Source of the DNA: an uncultured Brachyspira sp.
GTDB taxonomy: Bacteria > Spirochaetota > Brachyspiria > Brachyspirales > Brachyspiraceae
DNA length: 57,607 nucleotides
Assembly: GCF_934747485.1 (NCBI RefSeq)
Contig: NZ_CAKVGN010000008.1
Location: 1 to 57,607, forward strand
Direction of reading: 5' to 3'
The notes under the pieces are model-generated. The model saw only the letters and a list, made by a program, of their open reading frames with translations, was not told where the DNA came from and searched no databases. Position numbers and translations under genes: made by a program. Below are positions 8,729-16,273 of the stretch, piece by piece. Positions within the stretch are counted from its first letter, which is position 1. Every line of letters starts with the position of its first letter.

Positions 8729-8971
8729 ATGAAGAAATTATTTTGCTTATTATTTGCTTTTTCTATAATAGGAAGTTCTTCTCTTTTTGCAGATTGGATT
8801 ATATCTCTCAATCAAGTTCCTGCAGCAGTTAAGAATGCTGTTAGAAGACGTTTTCCAAGAGCAAGAATTTGGAAAGTGGAGATGGACGATGGTTTGTATC
8901 ATGTAGAGCTTAGTAATGGTATAGAGTTAGAAATAACTAGAAGAGGAAGAATAGTTGATATAGATTATTGA
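8729..8971 (+). CDS. Small secreted PepSY-like protein
   Basis: This 80-residue protein starts with a clear signal peptide: KK, a hydrophobic core to about residue 17 and a probable cleavage after SSLFA near residue 21. The mature part (about 59 residues) has the PepSY-like/BLIP-like pattern: an amphipathic helix (VPAAVKNAVRRRFP), then beta strands with Y.VEL..G.E.EI and a final IVDIDY. These small periplasmic proteins are common in Brachyspira and Bacteroidetes; their function is not established. It is monocistronic, with a consensus promoter upstream and a strong terminator downstream. A ribosome site AAAAGGAG precedes the ATG. Confidence 0.75.
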   Translation: MKKLFCLLFAFSIIGSSSLFADWIISLNQVPAAVKNAVRRRFPRARIWKVEMDDGLYHVELSNGIELEITRRGRIVDIDY

Positions 8972-8978
8972 TTTTCTA

Positions 8979-9017
8979 ATAAGGCTTGCAAAATAATATC
9001 TTTTTGCAAGCCTTATT
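8979..9017. terminator. Bidirectional terminator between the PepSY-like gene and glnA
   Basis: A perfect 15-bp stem (8979-8993 with 9003-9017) has a 9-nt loop and is flanked by A/T-rich tracts. It serves both convergent genes. Confidence 0.88.
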
Positions 9018-9031
9018 TAATATTATATTCT

Positions 9032-11119
9032 TTAAGCTAAACTGTATAACATATCGCCATAAGTTGGAAGTTTCCAATGTTTTTTAGAAACTGTTCTCTC
9101 AAGCTCATCTATTATAGGACGCATTTCCTCTATACAAGCAAATACCTTATCTCTAAAAAATACACTTGATTTTGATATATTATTTATCTTTTTTGCTTCA
9201 GATAAATAATTTTCTAATATTTTCAATTTATCATAAAGATTATTAGTTAAATTAGTTATTTTATCTAATAGAGCTTTTTCTACATCGTATTTTATTTTTA
9301 CATTTTTCTTTTTATCGCATATATTAGCAAGCTCTTCGATATAATCTAAAGAAAATGGAATAATATATTTATTAATCATATCTATTAAAGTAAGTGCTTC
9401 AATATTAATTACTTTAGTGTATTCTTCTAAGCTTATTTCATATCTTGAAAGAACTTCTGCCTTTGTTAAAACATTATGTTTTGTAAACAAGTCTATATTT
9501 TTTTGTGATATAAATGTTTCAAGTGCTTCAGGGGTTGTTTTTAAATTGCATAAACCTCTTTTATGAGCTTCTTTTACCCATTCATCAGAATAATTATTTC
9601 CATTATAAATTATTCTTTTATGTTTTTTGATGTTTTCTTTTAATAGCTCTTCTAAATCTTTATCAAAATCTGAAGACTTTTCTAATATATCAGCAAATTG
9701 AGATAATGCTTCGGCTACTATTGTGTTTAATACAATATTAGGTCCAGATACAGACAAGCTAGAGCCTACCATTCTAAACTCAAATTTATTTCCTGTAAAA
9801 GCAAGAGGAGAAGTTCTGTTTCTATCTGTTGAATCTTTTGTAAATCTTGCAAGAGCGGCTACTCCCATCTCCATTTCAACAGCTTCTCTTTTTTTGTATT
9901 TTTTTGAGTTTTCCATAGACTCTATTATTTCAGTAAGTTCGTCTCCAAGAAATATTGATATTATGGCAGGAGGTGCTTCAGATGCTCCCAAGCGATGATC
10001 ATTACTTGCACTTGCTGTTGTAGCTCTAAGCAAATCCTGATATTCATCAACTGCCTTCATCACAGCAACTATAAATAATAAAAACTGCTTATTTTCTGAA
10101 GGTGTTTTACCAGGTTCAAATAAGTTAAGACCTGTATCTGTAGCTATAGACCAGTTATTATGTTTTCCGCTTCCATTAACACCAGAGAAAGGTTTTTCAT
10201 GCAAAATACAAGCTAAATTATGTTTTTCTGCTATTACCTTCATAAGCTCCATTGTAATTTGGTTTTGGTCTGTTGCCATATTGGTTATAGTAAACTCTGG
10301 AGCAAGTTCATATTGGCCGGGTGCTACTTCATTATGCTCTGTTTTTGCAATAATACCAAGCTTCCAAAGTTCATTATCCAACTCTTTCATAAACTCTAAA
10401 ACTCTCGGTTTTATAGCACCAAAATAATGGTCTTCTAATTCCTGTCCCTTTGGCGGACAAGCTCCGAATAATGTTCTCTTACAATATCTTAAATCTGGTC
10501 TTTGTAAATATAAGTCTCTATCTATTAAAAAATATTCTTGTTCAGCACCAACTGTTGTATATACTCTATTGATATCATTATGACCAAATAATTTTAATAT
10601 TCTCTTTGCTTCTCTTTCTATAACTTGCATAGAGCGAAGTAATGGGGTCTTTTTATCTAAAGATTCTCCGCTGTAAGAACAAAAAGCACTTGGTATGCAT
10701 AGCGTATTATCTTTAATAAAAGCATAAGAAGTAGGGTCCCAAGCGGTATATCCTCTTGCCTCAAAAGTACTTCTCAATCCTCCAGAAGGAAAACTCGAAG
10801 CATCAGGTTCTCCTTGAACAAGTTCTTTACCTGTGAACTCCATACGAACTTTGCCGTCTTTAGTTTGTGTTATAAAACAAGTATGTTTCTCTGCAGTTAC
10901 ACCTGTCATAGGCTGAAACCAGTGAGTGAAATGTGTTGCCCCTTTTTCTATTGCCCATTCTTTCATTGCATGAGCTACTACATTTGCTAACTCTAAATCT
11001 AATCTCTCACCATTCTTTATTGTTTTTATTAACTTTTTGTAAATATCTTTAGGAAGTTTTTCTTGCATTACGTTGTCATTAAACACATAACTTTCAAATA
11101 TATCAGGTAATTTATCCAT
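9032..11119 (-). CDS. glnN: Glutamine synthetase type III
   Basis: It makes glutamine from glutamate, ammonia and ATP in the cytoplasm. The type III (GlnN) family has subunits of about 700 residues, much longer than type I. This protein has 695 residues from the ATG at 11119, which has a GGGGGAAG ribosome site; the longer open frame up to 11224 would add 35 hydrophobic residues running through the promoter and is rejected. Family motifs seen include THWFQPMTG, the GAEQEYFLIDRDL substrate segment, GACPPKGQELEDHYFG, KTEHNEVAPGQYE, the GSGKHNNWS nucleotide loop and NDHRLGASEAPPA, plus a helical C-terminal part. An insertion sequence begins 97 bp upstream of the start codon, just behind the promoter. 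Confidence 0.95.
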   Translation of the reverse strand: MDKLPDIFESYVFNDNVMQEKLPKDIYKKLIKTIKNGERLDLELANVVAHAMKEWAIEKGATHFTHWFQPMTGVTAEKHTCFITQTKDGKVRMEFTGKELVQGEPDASSFPSGGLRSTFEARGYTAWDPTSYAFIKDNTLCIPSAFCSYSGESLDKKTPLLRSMQVIEREAKRILKLFGHNDINRVYTTVGAEQEYFLIDRDLYLQRPDLRYCKRTLFGACPPKGQELEDHYFGAIKPRVLEFMKELDNELWKLGIIAKTEHNEVAPGQYELAPEFTITNMATDQNQITMELMKVIAEKHNLACILHEKPFSGVNGSGKHNNWSIATDTGLNLFEPGKTPSENKQFLLFIVAVMKAVDEYQDLLRATTASASNDHRLGASEAPPAIISIFLGDELTEIIESMENSKKYKKREAVEMEMGVAALARFTKDSTDRNRTSPLAFTGNKFEFRMVGSSLSVSGPNIVLNTIVAEALSQFADILEKSSDFDKDLEELLKENIKKHKRIIYNGNNYSDEWVKEAHKRGLCNLKTTPEALETFISQKNIDLFTKHNVLTKAEVLSRYEISLEEYTKVINIEALTLIDMINKYIIPFSLDYIEELANICDKKKNVKIKYDVEKALLDKITNLTNNLYDKLKILENYLSEAKKINNISKSSVFFRDKVFACIEEMRPIIDELERTVSKKHWKLPTYGDMLYSLA

Positions 11120-11162
11120 ATTCTTCCCCCAAAAAAAAATTATATATTTATTTAAATAAAAT

Positions 11163-11190
11163 ATTATAACACTATTATAAATTATTTCAA
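11163..11190 (-). promoter_or_regulatory. Probable promoter of glutamine synthetase
   Basis: On the minus strand, TTGAAA (11190-11185), a 16-bp spacer and TATAAT (11168-11163), about 44 bp before the ATG. The insertion-sequence end at 11216 lies only 26 bp upstream of the -35 box, so any older upstream activator sites were displaced. Confidence 0.65.
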
Positions 11191-11235
11191 TATTACTATA
11201 TACGATTATGTGCACAGGAGCCAAACATATTGCAG

Positions 11236-11760
11236 TTAGGAATTCCTTAATTTATAAAAGTAAACAAAAGGTGTATCATAATTTAAAGCAGAATGTATTC
11301 GTTTATAATTGAAAAAATGATTATATTTTTGTATGTTTTTATTTGCTTTCTGTAAAGTTAATTCTTTAGTACAAAAGTCATAAAATTCTTTTTAGTCTAG
11401 CCTATGTGTACTTTCTACTACACCATTATACCAAGGAGAAGCGGCTGTATTATAAACTCTCTTAATATAGTTTTTCTTGCAAAATATACCTAATGGGTGT
11501 TCTGTTTCAAATGAATGTTTGCGATAAGTAAATTCTGTACCATTGTTCGACTGTAAACAATGAACTCTAAAAGGAAAATAATCTAACATTCGATTAATAA
11601 AATTTATTATATTATCGGTGGTTTTTTCATCGTGTAAATATCTGAAAGTCATTCTCGTATCTAAATTTATAGCAGTAATTTGAAAATAATGTATTTTATT
11701 AAAGAAAGCATATTGATGAAGTCCGCAGAGCATAGTATCTATTCATACTTTTTTGCTTCT
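11236..11760 (-). pseudogene. Transposase orfB remnant (DDE integrase core), two in-frame stops
   Basis: The frame contains an integrase core: a WIDT-like position reading TGA (11745-11743) in place of TGG, a central QSNNGTEF motif, an E-containing NGVVESTHR motif, then TAA (11394-11392), probably from CAA, after which the frame continues with a typical Y..KRIHSALNY.TP C-terminus to 11236. The second catalytic Asp of the usual Q(S/T)DNG motif is Asn here. All three lesions can be explained by C-to-T/G-to-A transitions. The region that normally precedes the core is missing. The gene is inactive. Confidence 0.8.
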
Positions 11761-11785
11761 TTAAAAAAGTTGTGAACGGTTTTCC

Positions 11786-12022
11786 TTATAATTTTCTTAT
11801 CTCAACTATTCTTTTGATAATCTTTTTATCTTTCAATTTATTTTTATTAGTTTTCGGTGTAGTAGATTTAGGGTTTATAATAGAACAAGTTTCTAATTGT
11901 CTTTTCCAATAATAATATGTTCTAATACTAATATCATATTTTAAAGCTAATATTTCTTTATTTTTAACTTTATTTATTTTTAGAACTATATTTTTTCTTT
12001 GATTTGAAGTATATTCTTTCAT
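11786..12022 (-). CDS. Insertion-sequence orfA, helix-turn-helix protein
   Basis: This 78-residue basic protein has an N-terminal helix-turn-helix of the transposase orfA type (KEYTSNQRKN..., then ALKYDISIRTYYYWKR). It normally binds the element ends and is joined to orfB by frameshifting. Here orfB is broken and the junction is altered, so OrfA alone cannot transpose the element; it could still bind related copies, such as the one starting at 57539. An AAAGGA site precedes the ATG. Confidence 0.8.
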   Translation of the reverse strand: MKEYTSNQRKNIVLKINKVKNKEILALKYDISIRTYYYWKRQLETCSIINPKSTTPKTNKNKLKDKKIIKRIVEIRKL

Positions 12023-12108
12023 AGGTATTCCTTTAAATTTGAGCTATTTATATTATAAGGAATACCTACTTTTTTAAAACTAAAAAACGTGCAATATCTG
12101 TGACTCCT

Positions 12109-12511
12109 AAACATAATATTTAATATACAATTATTGACTTATTTTTCATATTGTTATATAGTATTTTCTAAGTAAACATAAGTTTTAATTATGTAAATTA
12201 AACATAATATTAAGATATGAATAAATATTTTATATACACTTAGCTAATTTATTAATAATATCTATTGGAAGAAGATTAATAAATATGGAATTTTTAAACT
12301 GAACTTGTATAAATAAGAGTGGAATCTTTAGATTAGCTATTGATTGGTATTATATATATTTGGGTATATAGTCTATAAAATAGTATTAATTAGTTTTTGT
12401 ATAATGTTTTGTATTTTTTCGGTTTTTTATTAAAAAAATATTTAACGGTATTTACAAAAAGAAAAAAAGAGTTATCATATTATAGTTTACATAATAAATT
12501 TGAAGCTTGCT
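12109..12511. other. AT-rich gap without a recognisable gene
   Basis: This is 403 bp between the insertion sequence and the acetyltransferase gene. It has no open frame of note, no terminator-like GC stem and no tRNA. It may be flanking DNA left from the insertion. Confidence 0.5.
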
Positions 12512-13009
12512 ATGATTATAAGAGAAGTACATATAACAGATGCTAAAAATGTTGTTGATTTTATAAAAAAAGTATCAGATGAGAGTGATTTTTTAATATG
12601 TGCATCTGATGAGAGGGAGCTTAGTGTAGAGAAAGAGAGAGAGTTTATACAGACAATAGAGAAATCAGTATTAGAGAGGATGTTTTTGTGTGAGATTGAT
12701 GAAAAAATAGTTGGAATATGCAGCATCAGAGGAATTAATAAAAAGAGGGTAAAGCATAGAGTTAGTTTAGGAATAAGTGTTTTAAAAGAGTATTGGGGGC
12801 GTGGAATAGCTTCAAAACTCATTGAGTACACAATAAATTATTGTAAGTCTAATAATTTAAAAAAGATAGAGTTAGACGTGAGAGCTGATAATGACAGAGC
12901 TATAGCTTTATATAAAAAATTTGGTTTTGAAAGAGAAGGGGAAATAAGAAATTTTTTTTATTTGAATGGGGTTTATTATAACTGCTATTTATTTGGTCTT
13001 TTGCTTTAA
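12512..13009 (+). CDS. GNAT-family N-acetyltransferase
   Basis: GNAT enzymes move an acetyl group from acetyl-CoA to an amine on a protein or small molecule. This 165-residue protein has the fold in order: N-terminal strand (IIREVHITDA), central VGICSIRG strand, the acetyl-CoA loop V.KEYWGRGIASKL (the Q/RxxGxG/A motif), and the C-terminal NDRAIALYKKFGFEREG motif common to RimI-like and spermidine-type members. The ATG at 12512 is preferred; a TTG at 12500 in frame would add four residues without a better ribosome site. Substrate unknown. It lies between the insertion sequence and the flagellar operon, about 140 bp upstream of fliP. Confidence 0.85.
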   Translation: MIIREVHITDAKNVVDFIKKVSDESDFLICASDERELSVEKEREFIQTIEKSVLERMFLCEIDEKIVGICSIRGINKKRVKHRVSLGISVLKEYWGRGIASKLIEYTINYCKSNNLKKIELDVRADNDRAIALYKKFGFEREGEIRNFFYLNGVYYNCYLFGLLL

Positions 13010-13146
13010 GTGATATTTTTTTTATTTAGTTTTGGCTAAAAAATAGTTAACATAATACTTGACTTTTTATAGTAATATGTTACCTTATATATCAACGGTA
13101 TAATTTTGATTTTATTTAATAAAAAAATTTGGAGTATAATAAAAAA

Positions 13147-13929
13147 ATGAGAAAGTTCTTTGCTGTGATTATTGTATTATGTTTATTTGCTCCTGTTACT
13201 GTTTATGCTCAAACGCAAATACCTATACCTACAATAGATTTGAATGTTACACAAGCTCAAACACCTCAGCAAGTGAGTTTAGGGCTGCAAATACTGTTCT
13301 TGCTTACTATACTTTCACTTTCTCCGTCTATTATAATAATGACTACAAGTTTTGTGAGAGTTTCTATAGTTTTAAGTTTTGTTCAAAGGGCATTGTCTTT
13401 ACAAGAAACACCTCCAAGGGCATTAATAATGGGGCTTTCTTTGTTTTTAACATTTTTTATAATGATGCCAACATTAACTCAGATAAATAACGAAGCACTT
13501 CAGCCATATTTAAACGGAACTATAGGGGTTAATGATTTATACAGCAGAGGAATACAGCCTATAAGAATGTTTATGTTTAACTCTTTAAGAGGTGAAAACG
13601 GTATGAAGAGTTTGGACTTATTTTTAAGTATTAGTGATAGCAATGTTAGATTAAGAGATATTCAGTCTGTGGAAGATTTAGCAAAGATTCCAACTATAGT
13701 TGTAGTGCCTGCATTTATTATTAATGAGCTTACTATAGCGTTTAAGATGGGTATATATTTATTTATACCTTTTATAGTTATAGATTTGGTTGTAGCTTCA
13801 ATACTTATGGCTATGGGTATGATAATGCTTCCTCCAATTATGATATCATTGCCTTTAAAAATAATATTGTTTGTGGCTGTTGATGGTTGGAAGCTTTTAA
13901 TATTGCAGCTTGTACAAAGTTTTAATTAG
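13147..13929 (+). CDS. fliP: Flagellar export-gate protein FliP
   Basis: FliP forms, with FliQ and FliR, the helical export gate of the flagellar type III secretion apparatus in the inner membrane. The 260-residue protein has a cleavable-type signal sequence (residues 1-24, ending VYAQ) as in other FliP proteins, then hydrophobic segments with SPSIIIMTTSFVRV, the PP.AL..GL.LFLTFF.M.P motif and the C-terminal FIPF..IDLVVASILM..GM...PP motif. The start ATG at 13147 follows a GGAG site; an upstream in-frame TTG at 13129 would run through that site. It is the first gene of a long same-strand run to fapA. A weak TTGACT at 13059 may belong to its promoter. Confidence 0.96.
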   Translation: MRKFFAVIIVLCLFAPVTVYAQTQIPIPTIDLNVTQAQTPQQVSLGLQILFLLTILSLSPSIIIMTTSFVRVSIVLSFVQRALSLQETPPRALIMGLSLFLTFFIMMPTLTQINNEALQPYLNGTIGVNDLYSRGIQPIRMFMFNSLRGENGMKSLDLFLSISDSNVRLRDIQSVEDLAKIPTIVVVPAFIINELTIAFKMGIYLFIPFIVIDLVVASILMAMGMIMLPPIMISLPLKIILFVAVDGWKLLILQLVQSFN

Positions 13930-13951
13930 AAAATTAATAAGAGGGTGAGTT

Positions 13952-14221
13952 ATGAATGATACTTCTATTATTGTTTTAGTACAGCAAACTTTATGGACTT
14001 TTATGATTCTTTCTGCTCCTGTTTTAGGAGTTTCTATAATAGTTGGTCTTATTATATCTATTATACAGGCTACTACAAGTATTCAAGAGCAAACTTTAAC
14101 TTTTGTGCCAAAGATGATAGCTATGCTTGCAGTTATATATTTTTTATCTTCTTGGATGATAAATTATATAAGCGGTTTTACGGTTAGGCTTTTTAATATA
14201 TTGCCTGCTATAGCAAGATAA
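13952..14221 (+). CDS. fliQ: Flagellar export-gate protein FliQ
   Basis: This 89-residue protein has two membrane helices and family length. The PVLGVSIIVGLIISIIQATTSIQEQTLTFVPK stretch (near residues 22-53) is characteristic: the Q.TTSIQEQTL turn lies between the helices. Four FliQ subunits join FliP5FliR1 in the export gate. It lies 22 bp after fliP and 24 bp before fliR, with a GAGGGTGAG ribosome site. Confidence 0.96.
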   Translation: MNDTSIIVLVQQTLWTFMILSAPVLGVSIIVGLIISIIQATTSIQEQTLTFVPKMIAMLAVIYFLSSWMINYISGFTVRLFNILPAIAR

Positions 14222-14245
14222 TAATAAATACGGAATATTTAGAAG

Positions 14246-15049
14246 ATGGATAATTTTGTTAATTTCTTTCAGATTTACCTTCTCATAATGGTAAGATTTT
14301 TGGCTATACTCATAGTAGCCCCTATGTTCTCTTCTAATGTTATTCCTAATACTATAAAAGCAGGATTAGCATTTATTGCAACAGCTACAATTTTTCCATT
14401 AGTAGCAAATACATCGGTTCAAGCAGCTCCTACTTTTTTAGAGTATTTTTTAAGTTTGTTGAATGAGGCATTGATAGGCTTGTTAATTGGCTTTTTAATG
14501 TCTATGATATTTTTAGCTTTTCAGGTTACAACTAATTTCTTTGAGATACAAATGGGTTTTGGTATATCTGAGGCAGTTGACCCTATAAGCCAAATTACTG
14601 TTCCTGTGTTAGGTCAGCTTCAGGCTTTAGTTGTAATACTTATATTTATAGCCATAGATGGTCAGAATTGGGTAATAAGAACTTTGTATAATAGTTTTAA
14701 AGCTATGCCGGTGTTGAGCGATGCTTCAAAGGCAGTGTTTTTAGGTTCTTTTCAAGGTGTGATAGACAGAATGATTTATTATATGAGTTCTATGTTTTCT
14801 ATTGCTTTATCACTTGCTTTGCCTATAATGCTTACTTTGTTCTTACTTTCATTGAGTTTAGGATTGTTAGCAAAGGCTGCTCCTCAAATGAATGTATTAA
14901 TGCTTGGTTTCCCTATGCAAATAGCGGTTGGAATTGTAGCGTACTATATACTTATTCCTGTGCTAATTACTAATTTTATGAAGATAATGCAAAACACAAT
15001 TGCAGATATTAATAATTTATTTGTTTTTTTGTCAGGAGGCACGGTATGA
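14246..15049 (+). CDS. fliR: Flagellar export-gate protein FliR
   Basis: This 267-residue polytopic membrane protein with about six helices completes the export gate. Family motifs are visible: N-terminal R.LAI....P.FSS..IP..IK.GLA, central FEIQMGFGISEAVDPISQ and the C-terminal region with KAAPQMNVLMLGFP. Its TGA stop overlaps the flhB ATG (ATGA), so fliR and flhB are probably translationally coupled. Confidence 0.96.
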   Translation: MDNFVNFFQIYLLIMVRFLAILIVAPMFSSNVIPNTIKAGLAFIATATIFPLVANTSVQAAPTFLEYFLSLLNEALIGLLIGFLMSMIFLAFQVTTNFFEIQMGFGISEAVDPISQITVPVLGQLQALVVILIFIAIDGQNWVIRTLYNSFKAMPVLSDASKAVFLGSFQGVIDRMIYYMSSMFSIALSLALPIMLTLFLLSLSLGLLAKAAPQMNVLMLGFPMQIAVGIVAYYILIPVLITNFMKIMQNTIADINNLFVFLSGGTV

Positions 15050-16260
15050 TAATGTTTGCTTCTTTGATGAAACATTTACAAGTAAAAGATTTATTTATTT
15101 CTATAAGAGCTAAACTTTATAGAAAATATTTGCGTTTAACAGGCAGAGGTTTTGCACTAACTTTATTTGCATCCGCTGAAGATGAAGGAAGAACAGAACT
15201 TCCTACAGAGAGAAAAAAGAGAAGAGCAAGAGAAGAAGAGGGACGTGTTGTAAACTCTGTAGAAATTAATCAAACTTTAGTATTGGGTGTTACTACTGTT
15301 TTAATAGCTTTGCTTATAGGTTATCTTACTCATACATTATCACAATTTTTTATTGATGTTTTAAATAGAATTGCAAATGCTGATGCAACAATGACTATGG
15401 ACGGGCTGCCTGATATATTTATAGAAATAGTTTTATTGATAGCAAAAACAGCTGGTATAGTTTTGCTTACAGCATTGATTATTGGTGTTGGAGTAAATTT
15501 AGCACAAACACAGTTTTTGTTTACTACAAAAAAATTAAAACCAAATTTCAAAAGAATAGCACCAACTTGGTCAAATTTTAAAGAGAGAGTTTTTATATCT
15601 TCTCAAAACTTAATGAACTTAGCTAAAATACTTTTTAAAATGCTTGTTATTGCTATATTAACATTTACAACAATAAATGGCAGACGCAACGACTTATTTA
15701 ACATGGTTCATATGGAATTAGCTCAGGCTATGAATGTATTTTTCTTTATAGTTTTAGAGATGATAGGAAAGGTAATGATATTTATGATAATAGTTGCCGT
15801 TGTGGACTATTATTTTCAAAGAAAGCAATATATTAACAGCTTAAAGATGACAAAGCATGAGATGAAAGAAGAGTTTAAGGAGATGGAGGGAGACCCTTTA
15901 GTAAAAAATCAGCTGCAGGAAATGGCAAGAAAGATTGTAAGCAGAACAATGCTAAAATCAGTACCAGAGGCAGATGTAATAATCACAAACCCGACACACT
16001 TTGCCGTTGCTTTAAAATATCAAAGCGGAGATTATGCTCCAATAGTAACTGCAAAAGGTGTTGATAATATTGCTTTAAAAATAAAAGAAATAGCAAAAGA
16101 ACATGAAGTAGAAATAGTAGAAAATAAACCTTTAGCCCGTGAACTTTATTATAATGTGGATATAGGGCAGTATATACCAGAGAAGTTGTTTCATGTTGTA
16201 TCAAGAATACTTGGCGAGGTATATAGAATACGTAATGAAAAAATGGCAAGGGCTATATAG
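15046..16260 (+). CDS. flhB: Flagellar export switch protein FlhB
   Basis: FlhB controls the switch from rod/hook to filament substrates. It has four membrane helices and a cytoplasmic domain that cleaves itself in an NPTH motif, here Asn315-Pro316-Thr317-His318 within ITNPTHFAVALKY. The 404-residue protein carries about 45 residues before the usual EDEGRTE.PTERKKR..REEGRV start; other spirochaete FlhB proteins also begin beyond the enterobacterial start. The ATG at 15046 has an AGGAGG site placed inside the end of fliR. Confidence 0.95.
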   Translation: MIMFASLMKHLQVKDLFISIRAKLYRKYLRLTGRGFALTLFASAEDEGRTELPTERKKRRAREEEGRVVNSVEINQTLVLGVTTVLIALLIGYLTHTLSQFFIDVLNRIANADATMTMDGLPDIFIEIVLLIAKTAGIVLLTALIIGVGVNLAQTQFLFTTKKLKPNFKRIAPTWSNFKERVFISSQNLMNLAKILFKMLVIAILTFTTINGRRNDLFNMVHMELAQAMNVFFFIVLEMIGKVMIFMIIVAVVDYYFQRKQYINSLKMTKHEMKEEFKEMEGDPLVKNQLQEMARKIVSRTMLKSVPEADVIITNPTHFAVALKYQSGDYAPIVTAKGVDNIALKIKEIAKEHEVEIVENKPLARELYYNVDIGQYIPEKLFHVVSRILGEVYRIRNEKMARAI

Positions 16261-16273
16261 GAGGAAATGAAAA

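Larger units (their letters stand above)
11216..12108 (-). mobile_element. Decayed IS3/IS481-like insertion sequence (893 bp)
   Basis: The terminal inverted repeats, 11216-11234 and 12090-12108, match at 16 of 19 positions (AGGAG.CA.A.ATATTGCA consensus). Inside are an intact small helix-turn-helix orfA and a broken orfB with an rve/DDE fold, both on the minus strand. The element is short for the family, which is usually 1.2-1.5 kb, so part of the N-terminal orfB appears deleted. No target duplication is obvious. The same terminal sequence recurs at 57539 in the opposite orientation. Confidence 0.85.

Noticed and set aside
11120..11224. N-terminal extension of glutamine synthetase
   Set aside because: It would translate the promoter region; the ATG at 11119 has a strong ribosome site and gives family length.
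11743..11745. TGA in the transposase as a selenocysteine codon
   Set aside because: It replaces a Trp expected at this site of the integrase core, and other lesions show the gene is decayed.
13059..13105. Promoter of fliP with TTGACT and TATAAT
   Set aside because: The two boxes are 35 bp apart, and the correctly spaced -10 (TACCTT) is weak, so I did not list it as a feature.
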